Below are positions 11,316 to 23,307 of a DNA stretch of 64,000 bases, piece by piece. The notes beneath the pieces are model-generated. The model ran no database searches. It was not told the DNA's origin and was given only the letters and a program-made list of their open reading frames with translations. A program made the translations under genes and the position numbers. Where the stretch lies: NCBI GenBank assembly GCA_014529385.2, contig CM043969.1, positions 34,176,446 through 34,240,445 of the forward strand, in the 5' to 3' direction. Position 1 is the first letter of the stretch. The number at the start of each line of letters is the position of its first letter. This stretch comes from Adiantum capillus-veneris (taxonomy: Eukaryota > Streptophyta > Polypodiopsida > Polypodiales > Pteridaceae).

Positions 11316-11401
11316 AAAAAAAAGGAGGGGGGAGAGGGGGAGGGGGGGGGGGACTTGCAAAGATGCAAATAAAAAACCAGGGAGCAAGTGAGTGGAGTGA
11401 T
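11316..11401. other. G-rich low-complexity stretch and target site
   Basis: Poly-A then GGGG-rich sequence at 11317-11352. The last five bases, GTGAT (11397-11401), are the left copy of the target-site duplication of the Copia element that starts next; the right copy is 27854-27858. Confidence 0.7.
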
Positions 11402-11625
11402 TGTTACCATATACATGTGGTAGTGATGTGTGTGAACACACTACGACCGCCGGGGCATTTTTTCCTTCTTTAAGAGGTTTTTCCCCCCGTGCATTGTATA
11501 TACGTCCATCACTCTAGGGATATCTATCTTTCCATTGCATACTAAGTAACACACTCTCTATTGTGTGCCATGAGCTTCCTTCGTCTTCTCCAAGCTGTGT
11601 GCGTTTCTCTGCAACCCTAATTCCA
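11402..11625 (+). repeat. 5' LTR of the outer Copia element
   Basis: Starts TGTTACCATATACATG and ends in CCCTAATTCCA just before the primer binding site. The homologous LTR at 58376-58604 ends TTTCCAACA, so this copy seems to have lost about three bases at its 3' end. It contains a TATATA-like string near 11500. Confidence 0.9.
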
Positions 11626-11628
11626 AAT

Positions 11629-11640
11629 TGGTATCAGAGC
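11629..11640 (+). promoter_or_regulatory. Primer binding site (initiator tRNA-Met type)
   Basis: TGGTATCAGAGC, the usual Copia primer binding site complementary to the 3' end of initiator tRNA-Met, four bases after the 5' LTR. Confidence 0.9.
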
Positions 11641-11958
11641 AGGTTGCGTCCTCCTGGGCTTAGTCGCCAGCTGCTCCAGCACACGCCTACTCACTTTCTC
11701 CGATTACAGTGAGGTTTGGCGAGCATTTGAAGGTCGAAAAATATTTTGATTCTGATTCGGGCTCATTTCGGCCTCCGTTTCCACTACAAGCAGATCTGCA
11801 CAGGCAATTTTGTCATTTTGTGTAGAATTTTTGTCAATGTCATTTTTTGCATAACAGGTGCCTTTTAGTCTTCTACGGTTTGTGTTGTATAGCACGTGTT
11901 GTTCCCGCTCCATTTCTCCTATTTTCGGGAAGTTTTCACATCAGTTGCAGCATTTACC

Positions 11959-14900
11959 ATGGCTAACAACAACACAGATGTCTTCAAGATGTTTGCTGCT
12001 GAGGACAGGTTGGATGGGGACAATTACCCTATGTGGGCTTATATGATGCAACACATTCTTGTGTCAAAGGGCGTCTTGAATATTGTGCAGGGCATTGATG
12101 TACGTCCTGGTTCTGAGGATACAGGTGATGTTGAGGATGTTGCAGGTCTTGCTGCAAGGATTGTTGCTATTAGAGTTGTTTTGCCTACGGCAGAACAATC
12201 TCGTTGGGATGTAAAGGATGCACAGGCTCATGCATTGATTGCGTTGTCTGTGAAGCGCACCATTGTTCCTCACATTCGTTTAGCCAAATCTGCAAAACAG
12301 TCTTGGGATATTCTAGCAAGTCTTTATGTAAGCCGCAATGAGGCTAAAATTGCTTTGCTGCGAAAAGAGCTGGAGTCAAAGATTATGCATGAGGAAGATG
12401 ATATGGACACTTTCCTTGCTGGTGTCAAGGATATCAATGAGAAACTTATTTCTGTAGGTGAAGTCATTTTAGACAGTTCCCTTGTGCAGATTGTTCTTGA
12501 TGCCTTAGCAGATTCCTACCAGACTTTTGCTAGTACTTGGAGACTGATGACCCAAGGAAATCCTGAAGTTGTCAAGTTTGATGCATTATGCACATTGTTG
12601 TTGCAAGAGTCACTTTCCAGAAAAAACAGGAACTAGGCAGCGTGTAATTGAACAGGCTTTTATTGCTTCTCAAAGAAAGGGTGGTAATAGCAATGCGGCC
12701 ACTTCTTATGGTTCTGTTGCGAGTGGCAAAACTTATGTTCCTAATGATTTTGCTGGCAGCAATTCCTCTGGAAATTCTGGTGATAAGGGCAAAAAGAAGA
12801 TATGTTGTCATTATTGTAAAGCTGATGGTCACTTGATCAAGTCGTGTCCTAAGTTGGAGGCCAAAGAGGCTAAGAAGAAAGAGGGTGATTCCAATGCAAA
12901 TGCTGGTTCCACTAAAAATGCAGCCATTGTCGGGTCTTCTATGAAAGGAGACTGTGTTGCTGATGTCGATGCAGAATGGGCTTTTAGCGCAAAGTGCACT
13001 TACAATCCTGATGTCCATGATACATGCTTGTCAGTTGCAGCAGATTCACATGTGTGGTATTTCGACAGTGGTGCTACAAAGCACATTACCTCACATCGTG
13101 AATTGTTTACCTCTCTCGAGTCTGTCCCTCATGGGAATTCAGTCACTTGTGCCAGCAATGCCTCTTATCCGGTTCAGGGAGTTGGAAAGATTGTGCTTAC
13201 TGCTGCAAATGGCAGTTCCTTCACACCTGTTGATTCACTTTATATTCCTAGGATCAAGAAGAATCTCTTATTTGTATCCACACTTGCTAGACTTGGACTT
13301 GTAGTGAAATTTGTGGATGACAGATGTACAGTTCATGATCTCAGTTTTGGTGATGAAATTGTTGCATCTGGCCTTTTGTGTCGTGGGCTGTATAAGCTCA
13401 CTTTGTATGACAAGTGTGGACAAAATTTATCAAATGTTGTTGCAGATTCAAGGGCTATTTCAGATGCAAAACTTTGGCATGCACGTTTTGGTCACCTAAA
13501 TTTTGCCAGTTTGCTGCGTTTGCTGAAATCTGATATGGTTGCTTCTTTGCCGCCTCTTGAAGCACCTATCAAACATGTTTGTGAAGGCTGTATTTTGGGT
13601 AAGATACAGCGTTCTAAGTTTCCAAAGGATGGTTCAGTTTGCGCCACATGCAGGTTGCAGCTTGTGCATAGTGATGTTTGTGGGGCCATGCAAACTCCGT
13701 CCTTGGGAAATTACCTTTACTTTGTGCCTTTCATTGATGATTACTCCAGGCATGCATGGGTATTTCCGCTTAAAGCGAAGTCCGAAGTTTTTATGTGCTT
13801 TAAACAATTTCTGGCTATGGCTGAAAATGTCTCGAAATGTACTATGGGCACCCTCCGTTCTGATCGAGGGGGGGAGTATATGTCTCATGAATTCAATGCA
13901 TTTTTGGCTAGTCGTGGGATAAAACACCAATGTACAGTGCCTTATACACCTCAACAAAATGGTGTTGCTGAGAGGAAAAACAGGTCACTGACAAAAATGG
14001 CACGATGTATGGTCAAAAGTCAAGCTTTGCTACATTCTTTTTGGCTTGAGGCCATCATGTGTGCCACTTATGTACTTAATAGGTGTCCTACGAAATATTT
14101 GTAGTCTATTACTCCATATGAAGCATGGCATGATAGAAAGCCTTCTATTGAGCACATGCGTGTTTTTGGCTGTTTGGCATATGCTTTGGTGCCACAAACA
14201 CAGCGTAGAAAATTGAATGATAAGGCTGTCAAATGTATTTTTGTTGGTTATAGCGCTGAAAGCAAAGGTTATAGGTTATATCATCCACAAACAAAGCGTA
14301 TTCTGGTTTCACGGGATGTAGTGTTTGTGGAAAGCCCTTGTTGTCATGTATTAGAGACAGTAATGTAAGCTCACAGGACATTTATGACACTTTGTTGCCT
14401 CTTTTCAGTGGTGGAAATACGAATGTAATTTCCAATGAGGCAAATGTATAGCCTATGGGGGTTTCTGAAAATGTTACAGATCATCCTATTATTTACTGAT
14501 GCAGATGTACTTGATGTACTTGATGAGGAAAGGGCTGAAAATGAGCAGGCTAGAGGTATGCCAAAATGGCTGGTGCACACTTTGCATGATAGTAAATTGG
14601 ATGCACCTTTGTCTAGTCGTACTTCTTCAAGATCTCACCATTCATCTTATGCATGAGATTGTTATGCTTTGGTTATGTCTAGCTTACATGATGTTGAGGA
14701 GCCTCTGTCTTTTGATGAAGCACAGAATTCAGAAAATTGGATGGCTGTCATGAAATCAGAATATGATGCACTTATAGAAAATGACACATGGACTTTATGT
14801 TATTTGCCTCCTGGCAAAAAGGCCATTGGTACGAAGTGGGTTTACACATTGAAACGCAAGCCGGATGGTGAGATCGATCGCCATAAGGCTCAACTTGTTG

Positions 14901-15405
14901 CAAAGGGTTATGCACAACAAAAAGGCATAGATTATGAAGAGACTTTTGCTCCCACTTATCATATGACTACTGTGCGTTTTCTATGTGCATTGGCAGCTCA
15001 TTTTGGTTGGGATGTACATCAATCAGACATTGTTACTGCTTTCTTGAATGGTGACATATTTGAGGAACTTTATGTAACGCAGCCTCGCGGTTTTGTCATA
15101 AAAGGACAAGAGGACAAAGTGTGCAGATGTAAGAAGGCTTTGTATGGGTTGAAGCAATCTCCTCATTCTTGGTATGAGAAAGCTGACACTCATTTGGTTC
15201 TGATCATTGGACCAAATGAGAGACATATTGGTGAATTTAAGGCTGATTTGAATGCTACTTTCAAAATGAAAGATTTGGGGATGTTGCATCATTACTTGGG
15301 TATACAGTTTAAGCCGTGTGATGGTGGTATTGCCTTGTGTCAGAAAAGTTACATAGAGACATTGCTATGTAAGTTTGGACTTGAGGATTGCAAACCTGTT
15401 GCCAC
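11959..15405 (+). pseudogene. Copia gag-pol polyprotein, 5' part (gag to reverse transcriptase)
   Basis: Gag starts at 11959 (MANNNTDVFKMF) and is open to 12636, where one extra base near 12633 shifts the frame. Then follow a CCHC knuckle (CCHYCKADGHLIKSC, ~12810), protease YFDSGATKH (~13060), the pre-integrase HARFGHL block (~13480), and the integrase core with HSDVCG (~13666), SDRGGEYMS (~13857) and NGVAERKN (~13950). The reverse transcriptase starts near 14730 (ENWMAVMKSEYDAL; FLNGDIFEELYV ~15040). Breaks: a TAG at 14102-14104, a frame excursion between about 14345 and 14500 with further stops, and an in-frame loss at ~15199 that joins THLV directly to LIIGPNE and removes about 30 residues including the YVDD catalytic box. 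Coding is cut at 15405 by the nested element. Confidence 0.9.
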
Positions 15406-15887
15406 TGTTATAGAATTCACATTTTATTATTTATTGCAGCTGACAGGTGGAAAAGACTAGACCCAGCTTGGCCTATGAAAATGTATTTGTATATCATGTA
15501 CATTTTATTGTTCAAGTGCTCTTTTATGAGCTTTGGCCAATTATGACCGGCTGGCCAATTTGTAACCAATTTGACCATTCAAGAAATCTATATAACAAAT
15601 ACGTGCAAGAGGGAAATGGTCACTCTTGCACGGGGGGAGATTGTACCCAGTGCTTGTGTCTTGTTCTCTCCTCTCTTCTCTCTCGCTGTGCCGGCGTAGC
15701 ACTTCGCTCTAGGAGGTGCGCCTGTACGTGTTCTTTCTCTCTCTCCCGCTCTCTATCTCTCTTTGTTCGTGTACGACTTGATCATATACTCACAGGCTTT
15801 GTCAAGTATGCGTAATTGCGATGTTTTGTTGTTTCCATCATGCTATTCGAGGTATTTTGCAGGGACGCTACGCTCCCGTCTGTAGCA
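15406..15887 (+). repeat. 5' LTR of the nested LARD-like element
   Basis: TGTTATAG...CTGTAGCA, 482 bases, followed by the primer site. It contains CT-rich tracts near 15670 and 15740, and CTATATAACAAATACG near 15589, a possible TATA box. Confidence 0.92.
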
Positions 15888-16495
15888 GTGGTATCAGAGC
15901 GAGGTGCTACGCTCCCAAAATGAACAATCTGAGAAGCAACAGCTAAGTGGTTTTTCTTTCTTATGTTTGCAGATTGTGCTAATTGCTTCACTTAATGTTG
16001 ATTGCATGATGCAATTAATGTTTTTTTGGTTGAAATTTAAGAGAGTCCTTTCTTTATCTCCATAATTTAGTGCTTGTTAATTTAAATATTGTGTTAATTA
16101 AACACAGAAAACATGGATTAAACTAAAAATCATGTCGATATGATTAGTTACGACAAAGAGGAGTAATGCATAGCATTCGAAGGTCGATATTAAGCGGAAC
16201 AGAATCTCACTTGAGAGGGCTTAGTGACTGTTTACATTATAGGATTACGAGGAGAAATTTTAAGGTCGTAGAAAAGTTGAACGTAGACAAGAATAGAAGC
16301 AAAGGAAGATTAAGGATCCTGAGTGAACCTTTGAGTTGCGCTCAAACTTGATCGTGGAGTGGATTATGACGAGGAGATAAGCACAATCGTTAGCACCGAT
16401 GCCGCTTGCCAAGGGGCTGGCATGAGTATTATACCGTCCTCCGAATTCACGATGAGATAGTTCTCAAGGGAAAAAGCCCTTGAGCTTCCCTTTAC
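15888..16495 (+). other. LARD-like element, internal region, left part
   Basis: Leader region without a recognisable gene; the longest open frame is about 60 residues. Its last five bases, TTTAC (16491-16495), are the left target duplication of the inner Copia element. Confidence 0.6.
15889..15900 (+). promoter_or_regulatory. Primer binding site of the LARD-like element
   Basis: TGGTATCAGAGC directly after the 5' LTR, the same primer type as the outer Copia element. Confidence 0.88.
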
Positions 16496-16728
16496 TGTAG
16501 AGTGCGCAAGTGATGGAGAAGGTAGGAAAGAAGACTACACACACACACACCAACACACATCGAGACACACACACACACAATCGTTACCCTGCAGCAGCCA
16601 TTCAACGAGCTTCTCTTCTCTTCTTCTCTTTTGAACTATTATCCAAAGTATATTTACAACATAGTATAGTCAGTGTCCAGCCGCCCATAGCACAATGGAC
16701 ATATTCTTTAACATCATATTCTTTAACA
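16496..16728 (-). repeat. 3' LTR of the inner Copia element
   Basis: Minus strand starts TGTTAAAGAATATGATG and ends GCGCACTCTACA. It contains CA-rich microsatellite stretches (16537-16579). On the minus strand it is preceded by GAGCTTGAGGGGGAG, a polypurine tract. Confidence 0.92.
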
Positions 16729-19700
16729 CTCCCCCTCAAGCTCAGAGTGAGCTTGCATATGATGGATTCCCAATGCTTCACGAAAGTAGCAAAACTTCTC
16801 CTTTCCAAGAGCTTTTGTGAATATATCCGCAACTTGATCATTTGTCTTCACATACACCAAATCAATATCATTTTCCAAAACTTTTTCTCTAATGAAGTGA
16901 TAATGTACCTCAATGTGTTTAGTGCGAGCATGGTAGATTGGATTCTTTGCCAACATGATGCTGCTAATATTGTCACAATATATAATGACACTGTCAAGAT
17001 AATCAAAACCAAATTCTACCATAAGCACTCTCAACCATGACTCTTCACATGCTACCAAAGCTGCTCCACGATATTCAGCTTCTGTACTTGATAATGCTAC
17101 AGTTGATTGCTTCTTGCTACTCCAACTTATCATGCCATTGCCAATGGAAAATGCATAACCACTTGTAGATCTTCTATCCATAAAATCTCATGCCCAATCT
17201 GCATCTGTGTAACCATAAAGACAAAGCTTCCCATTCTTTTCATTAAACATTCCATAACTGACAGTGGCTTTCACATATCTCATAATCCGTCTCACTGCAT
17301 CAAGATGACTTTTACATGGATTTTGCATGAATTGACTCACAACACCCACTGCATAACTCAAATCTGGCCTTGTTATTGTCAAGTAAATAAGGCTTCCAAC
17401 CATCTTGCGATACATAGTGACATCCTCAATGTAATGTCCATCATCAAACAACTTCACATTTTGATCAAGAGGTGTATCAACTGGTTTGCACGCTGTCATT
17501 CCATACTTCTCAAGCATATCCAACGCGTATTGTCTTTGTATCATCCAAATTCCTGATAAAGTATTGACAATTTCAATTCCCAAGAAATATCTCAACTCAC
17601 CAAGGTCCTTCATGTTGAATTCTCTCAACAAACTCTTCTTGACATGCAAAATTTGCTCAGCATGACTTCCAGTGACAATCAAGTCATCAACATAGATAAC
17701 AATAACGACGATCTCTCCATCAACATGCTTCAAAAATAATGAGTGATCAGCAGTAGATTGTTTAAATCCAATCTTCTTCAAGAATCTGGTTATCTTTTCA
17801 CACCAAGCTCTAGATGCTTGCTTCAAACCATACAATGCTTTCTTCAACTTACACACATAATATGGAAACTCTGGATGTTGATAACCCTCTGGCTGTATCA
17901 TATAAACTTCTTCTTCCAAGTCACCATTCAAGAATGCATTATCCACATCCATTTGCCGTAACTTCCAACCGAACATACTTGCCATTGCTATCACCAATCT
18001 GACTGTTGTCATCTTTGCAACTGGACTAAATGTCTCATGATAATCAAGACCTTTTGTTTGTGCATAACCTTTAGCAACAAGCCTCACTTTGTATCTTTCC
18101 ACACTACCATCTGGCTTGCACTTGGCTTTGTATACCCATTTTGAACCAATTGCTTTCTTTCCACTTGGCAAGCGAACCAAATCCCAAGTGTCATTCTTCA
18201 CAAGAGCATCCATGTCATCATCCATAGCTGACTCCCATTCTGATTTTCCAATTGCCTCTTGAAAACATGTAGGCTCTTTATGTTGCACACGTGAAACCAT
18301 GTATGCATAATGTGTACGCATGTAACCGTTGTATGTCAATCTATCAACTGGATAACGCACCCTCTCTGATCTTCTCAACTGTGGTGCACTCTTCTCTTCA
18401 ACTCTTGCATATGGGGGTACATATTTCTCAATATGCTTACTGCCAGGTGTCCTCAAATGTGGTAAACCATGCTCTTCATCGAGGCTTTCATCTCCAGAAC
18501 TCTCTTCAACCACTTTCTTCTTGCCTTTCTCGTCTTGATTCTTATCTCGCAAACGACCACTCCATGGGTTGACACTTCCTGTACTCTCCTCTACCATATG
18601 TGGTCCTGAAATAGTTCTTGTTGATGGTCCTGGCTTATCAACAACATGACGCACATTCTCTTGCTCTTCATACTCATCTTCTATCATCACTGGCTTTGGT
18701 TTATACCATGGTTCATGATCACAAAATCTGACATCTCTACTGACATAAACTTGTCTTGTGGTAGGATCATAGCACTTGTAACCTTTATTTTCAACTGGGT
18801 AGCCCAAGAATATACACTTCACTGCCTTTGGCTCCATCTTCTTTCTTGCTTCATTTGGCACATGAACATAGCAAACACATCCAAAAACTTTCATGTAGGA
18901 AACTGTTGGCTTGATCCCATAAAGTCTCTCATAAGGTGAAATTTCATGAATGGCAGCTGTTGGTGTTCGATTCATAATGTGTACTGCTGTATGAACTGCT
19001 TCAGCCCAATATGTTAATGGCATATTCATCTCATTCATCATGGCTCTTGAAATCTCTGCTATGACTCTATTCTTTCTCTCAGCAACTCCATTTTGTTGTG
19101 GTGTGTATCTGCAAGTAATCTATCTTCTTATGCCTTGTTCACGTAAGTAATCATCAAAACTGTGTGACATGTACTCTCCCCCTCCATCTGTACATAGGCA
19201 TTTAATTTGACAACCATTCTCTTTCTCAACCATAACTTTGAACTCCAAAAATACTTCAAATGCCTCTGACTTTGCCTTTAGAAAGTAAACCCATGTCATT
19301 CTGTTGTAATCATCCGTAAATGTGATAAAATATCGACAACCATTTGGTGTAGCATGATCACAAGGTCCCCAAATATCTGAATGAACAATTTCCAAAGGAC
19401 TTTGGCTAATTCTCCCCCTCTTTGGAAATGGTAAACGAGATTACTTTCCAAATTGACAAGCTTCACAAACATGATCAAAATTCAATCTGCCAAACTTTGG
19501 TAATCCACGTACAATTTGATTTGATTGCATATGCTTTAGTCTTCTAAAGTTGACATGACCAATTCTCTTATGCCATAAATTTGCCCAATCATCTTGAGTG
19601 CCTGATTTGTTTGCATACATACCACTGTGTAAGCATGGATCTCCAGCTTCCAATGAGAACAAGCGACCTTTCTTTCTTCCACGTGCCAATATCTTGCCTG

Positions 19701-21090
19701 GTCTGCCTTTGTGAAACTCCTCTATGAAGCATCCATAACGATTAAAACGGACTTGCAACCCTTGATCTGTCATTTGTCCAACTGATGCTAAATTCTTTGT
19801 GATTGAAGGCACATATAGAACATCTCCCAATGTGTTGTATGTCTTGTCTTTTTCTAGCAATGGAACTGAACCAACATGTGTAATCCGATGCATAGTATCA
19901 TCACCTGTAGCGACAAACTCATCCTCTTCTAACTTCTCTTTTCTGTCAAACCATTCACCATGATATGTTATATGATTTGTGGCACCACTATCTAAATACC
20001 AATCATCTATATGATGTGGCTCCACCATGCTTCCAACAACATGCTCCATAGGAAATAAATGTCCACTCGACCTATTGTCATATATATTTTGATCATGAGG
20101 ATTGTATCCAACAAAGTTTCCTCCATGTCTGCCATAACCTCGGCCTCTTCCACCACAATCACGATTTTGATTTAGCCTTGTGTAACATTCTCTTTCAAAG
20201 TGACCATAAATGCCACATCTATTACAATATCCATCTCTTTGAGGATGTACAAATCGTCCACCTCCACATCCACGGGTTCGGGCTCTCCCCCTTCCTCTTT
20301 GGCTATAATCATTGTAACTTTGACTTTGTTGGTTTTGCCATTGACCTCTTCCAACATTGTTTCCACGACCATAGTTTCCTCTTCCACCTCTATTGTTTCC
20401 ACGACCTCTAGAGTAAAAAACCTGATCTCTGGAATTGTTATTTGATGTAGAAGGACCTGACTTGCCTAACTTCACCTCTTCTTGCAAACAAAGGTTTACT
20501 AACTCTTTAAAATCAGGCATGTGTCCTCGAACAGATATAGATGTATCCAATGACTTGTATTCCAGTCCCAAACCATTCAATGTCACTGAAACTAAGTCAT
20601 CATCTGGAAATTCAACATTAATGCTCGCAAGATCTTCCTGTATTTGCTTTATCTCTGTCACATAATCTGATATGGATCAATTTCCTCGCCATACACAATG
20701 TAACCTTTGCTTCAAGTGAACTTTTCGTGGTTCTGTATTGGAGTTGTTCATTCTTGCTAGTATCTCCCATGCTTCCTTTGGAGATTGAGCCTTCTTCACA
20801 TGTGGTATAAAGAAGTCACTAATGCATAGTGAAATCCAATGCATCACTTTCCTTGAATTCTCGATCCACTTCTTGTAAGCTTCTACTCCTTCTTGCCATG
20901 TTTTATGTGCTTCAACATTCTCTCTATTTGGTTCCAAACCAACCTCGGGGCACTCTTGTTCACCTGTAACATAATCCCATAAACCTTTGCCCATGATAAA
21001 GTTCTCCATCCTGTAAGACCATATGTTGTAGTTCTCTCTGGTCAGCTTCTCTCCAACAATCTGTGTGACTTGAGTTGAACTTTCTGCCAT
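16723..21090 (-). pseudogene. Copia gag-pol polyprotein, one frame with four premature stops
   Basis: One continuous minus-strand frame of about 1455 codons starting at MAESSTQVTQIVGEKL (21090; an upstream ATG at 21168 is also in frame). Order: gag with NYNIWSYRMENF; CCHC knuckle CNRCGIYGHFEREC (~20220); protease WYLDSGATNHI (~19990); pre-integrase LWHKRIGHVNFRRLK (~19560); integrase HSDIWGPCDHA, TDGGGEYMSH and NGVAERKNR; reverse transcriptase FLNGDLEEEVYM and IYVDDLIVTGS (~17690); RNase H STEAEYRGAA and KHIEVHYHFIREKV. Stops are at 20677-20679 (TGA), 19441-19443 (TAA), 19120-19122 (TAG) and 17188-17190 (TGA). All key catalytic motifs survive, so decay is recent. The stop codon overlaps the LTR start. 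Confidence 0.92.
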
Positions 21091-21168
21091 CTTCACTCTC
21101 TCAATTTCTTCCAAAGAATGTTGACAAAATTTCGTCAGAGTTTCGTTTGTATTTGGACAATATCTCAA

Positions 21169-22128
21169 GTGACAATCTCAACCAAAGTGCTCATAAACAC
21201 TGACAAAAAATCTCTCACTGCCAAGGGAAAATCCACTGACTCACTTTGCCACAGGCTGACTCAGTACTATGCATAAATACTCTAAAACAATGTCCACATG
21301 GACCTGTATGCAAATGCAATCCATACGCTATCCTGTACCACATAAATACTGACAGAAAATCTCTCACTGCCAAGGGAAAATCCACTGACTCACTTTGCCA
21401 CAGGCTGACTCAGTACTATGCATAAATACTCTAAAACAATGTCCACATGGACCTCTATGAAAATGCAATCCATACGCTGTCCTGTACCACATATCCATAC
21501 ATCCACCTTCTTCCCATAGTCGTAAACGACATATGAGGTCTTTCGCGGGGCTGGTCGGGGGTTCGCTCCAGTACCTAATCCACCTTGCCAAGGTACCAAA
21601 GCTCCCAAGGCAAGGCTTCAAAAAACCTCACTCGATCCTCACAAAGGCTGTATTTTTTCAAAATACATTGACCGCATATCCATACATAACCACAAAGTAC
21701 TCAATCTGACAATATAACCGCCTCAACTTCTTCCCACAACCTTTCTTACATAGGCGGCTGTCCATAACGGACCCACAACAACCAAACATAATCTTCGATA
21801 ACACAATATCATGATGCAAAAGCTCTATGTCGCTCTCCAAAACCTATGTAAATGCTGAATTCTTCACCTGTAACCTGTAAATCTACTGCCGAGTGCAAAA
21901 CTGGACATCTCCTATGCTTGTGTGAACTGGCTGTTTTCTACAGAAAATTACAAATTTTGGCAAATCTGAGTATGCCAATGCGTTCGAAATGCCCAAAAAC
22001 ATAAAGATAGACTCCTGGATCACTGTATTCTGAGTTCGGGTGAGAGAGTTATGACAAAAAAACCTCTCTTTTTTGTTGTTTTCCAGAGCTGCGGAAACCT
22101 GTGTATTGACTGTAGCTCCTTAAACTGA
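21169..22128 (-). other. Leader of the inner Copia element with a 149-base tandem duplication
   Basis: Nearly 1 kb between primer site and gag without a convincing gene. It holds two tandem units (21192-21340 and 21341-about 21489), each starting CATAAAYACTGACARAAAAT, about 95% identical. Long structured leaders are common in Copia elements; the duplication is specific to this copy or family. Confidence 0.75.
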
Positions 22129-22140
22129 GCTCTGATACCA
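22129..22140 (-). promoter_or_regulatory. Primer binding site of the inner Copia element
   Basis: On the minus strand TGGTATCAGAGC lies just inside the 5' LTR, again of initiator tRNA-Met type. Confidence 0.85.
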
Positions 22141-22143
22141 CTT

Positions 22144-22374
22144 TGCAGAGTGCGCAGGTGATGGAGAAGGTAGGAAAGAAGACTACACACACACACACCA
22201 ACACACATCGAGACACACACACACAATTGTTACCCTGCAACAACCATTCAATGAGCTGCTCTTCTCTTCTTCTCTTTTGAACTATTATCCAAAGTATATT
22301 TACAACATAGTATAGTCAGTGTCCAGCCGCCCATAGCACAATGGACATATTCTTTAACATCATATTCTTTAACA
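22144..22374 (-). repeat. 5' LTR of the inner Copia element
   Basis: Matches 16496-16728 with about nine substitutions and a CA-length change. The outer flank is TTTAC (22375-22379). Confidence 0.92.
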
Positions 22375-23225
22375 TTTACTAACAAGCGACAATGGCGGCA
22401 TACTCCACAATAGGTGGCGCAAGAGGGCAAGACACATCACAGAGAAGTGCGAAGATAAGCGATTTTGCTCTCCCCCTCGACGGCAGTAGGCAAAGGGAAC
22501 CGCCACCAGTGCTGGCTTGGGCGCAACCTACTCGACCTGCATATATGTTACTTGGCGGTAGCAAATGATCTCATGGCTTCACTGCAGCTAGGACATCATC
22601 GTCATTTAGCCATGATACCCTAATTGCCGCTCCAGTCTGAGTTCAGTGTTGTTGACCACATCTGGCAGTCATGTACAATGCCGGACGCTTTTGTCTAACG
22701 CCAACACAGGGAGTGTCTGGTCGGTAACGAACTAAGAAAAATGGCAACACCACCCGGCCTGCACCACTCATTCGCATCGCATGCAAACTGAAGCTGCAGG
22801 AAACCAACCGTTCATGCCTTTCTGAGAAGAGACGTCAACTGGCCCTTTTGCGTAACCATGCAGCAGTCCTCAGCCACTCACCGAAGACTGCCACTCATCT
22901 TCCAACCACCCTCCACCCTCGATCTCTCTCTATCTCTCCTTTGCAGACGCCAGTCCCACTGCATGTCTCTCTCTTACTCAGGCCACCAACCACTCCATGT
23001 GTTCTCCATGCAAGCTAGTCGAGACCACTTCCAAGTTCACCGGGCTTCACCCACTCCTCTCCATGCTTTCTCTGCACCCGAGTAGTTACCTCTCTCTTTC
23101 AGTGGCGCCCAACTTGCAGCTATCAACCACCTACAGTTTTTTTGTTGTGGCCACCACTCCAGTAAAGTTTGTGGCGTAGTTTTTTTTTTTTAACTATTCA
23201 CGAGCACACCAACTGCATGTCATGG

Positions 23226-23227
<2 letters not shown>

Positions 23228-23304
<77 letters not shown>
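23228..23304. repeat. CT microsatellite
   Basis: About 38 CT units without interruption. It generates spurious Ser-Leu and Arg-Glu repeat open frames. Confidence 0.95.

Positions 23305-23307
<3 letters not shown>

Larger units (their letters stand above)
16496..22374 (-). mobile_element. Inner Copia-type LTR retrotransposon, reverse orientation, near full length
   Basis: Direct LTRs at 16496-16728 (3' LTR) and 22144-22374 (5' LTR), about 96% identical by eye, flanked by TTTAC on both outer sides. On the minus strand the order is 5' LTR, primer site, long leader, gag-pol, polypurine tract, 3' LTR. The coding region is collinear and complete in domain content, with four in-frame stops but no frameshift. 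Its LTR and protein sequences differ from the outer Copia element, so it is a separate family. It inserted into the internal region of the LARD-like element. Confidence 0.93.

Noticed and set aside
15889-15900. tRNA gene near TGGTATCAGAGC strings
   Set aside because: These are retrotransposon primer binding sites; no cloverleaf can be formed around them.
16510-17040. Plus-strand 176-codon open frame
   Set aside because: It is antisense to the LTR and RNase H region of the inner Copia element and starts in a CA repeat.
17188-20679. Programmed stop readthrough in the inner Copia polyprotein
   Set aside because: Four stops of different type are scattered through gag, integrase and RNase H; this is mutation, not recoding.
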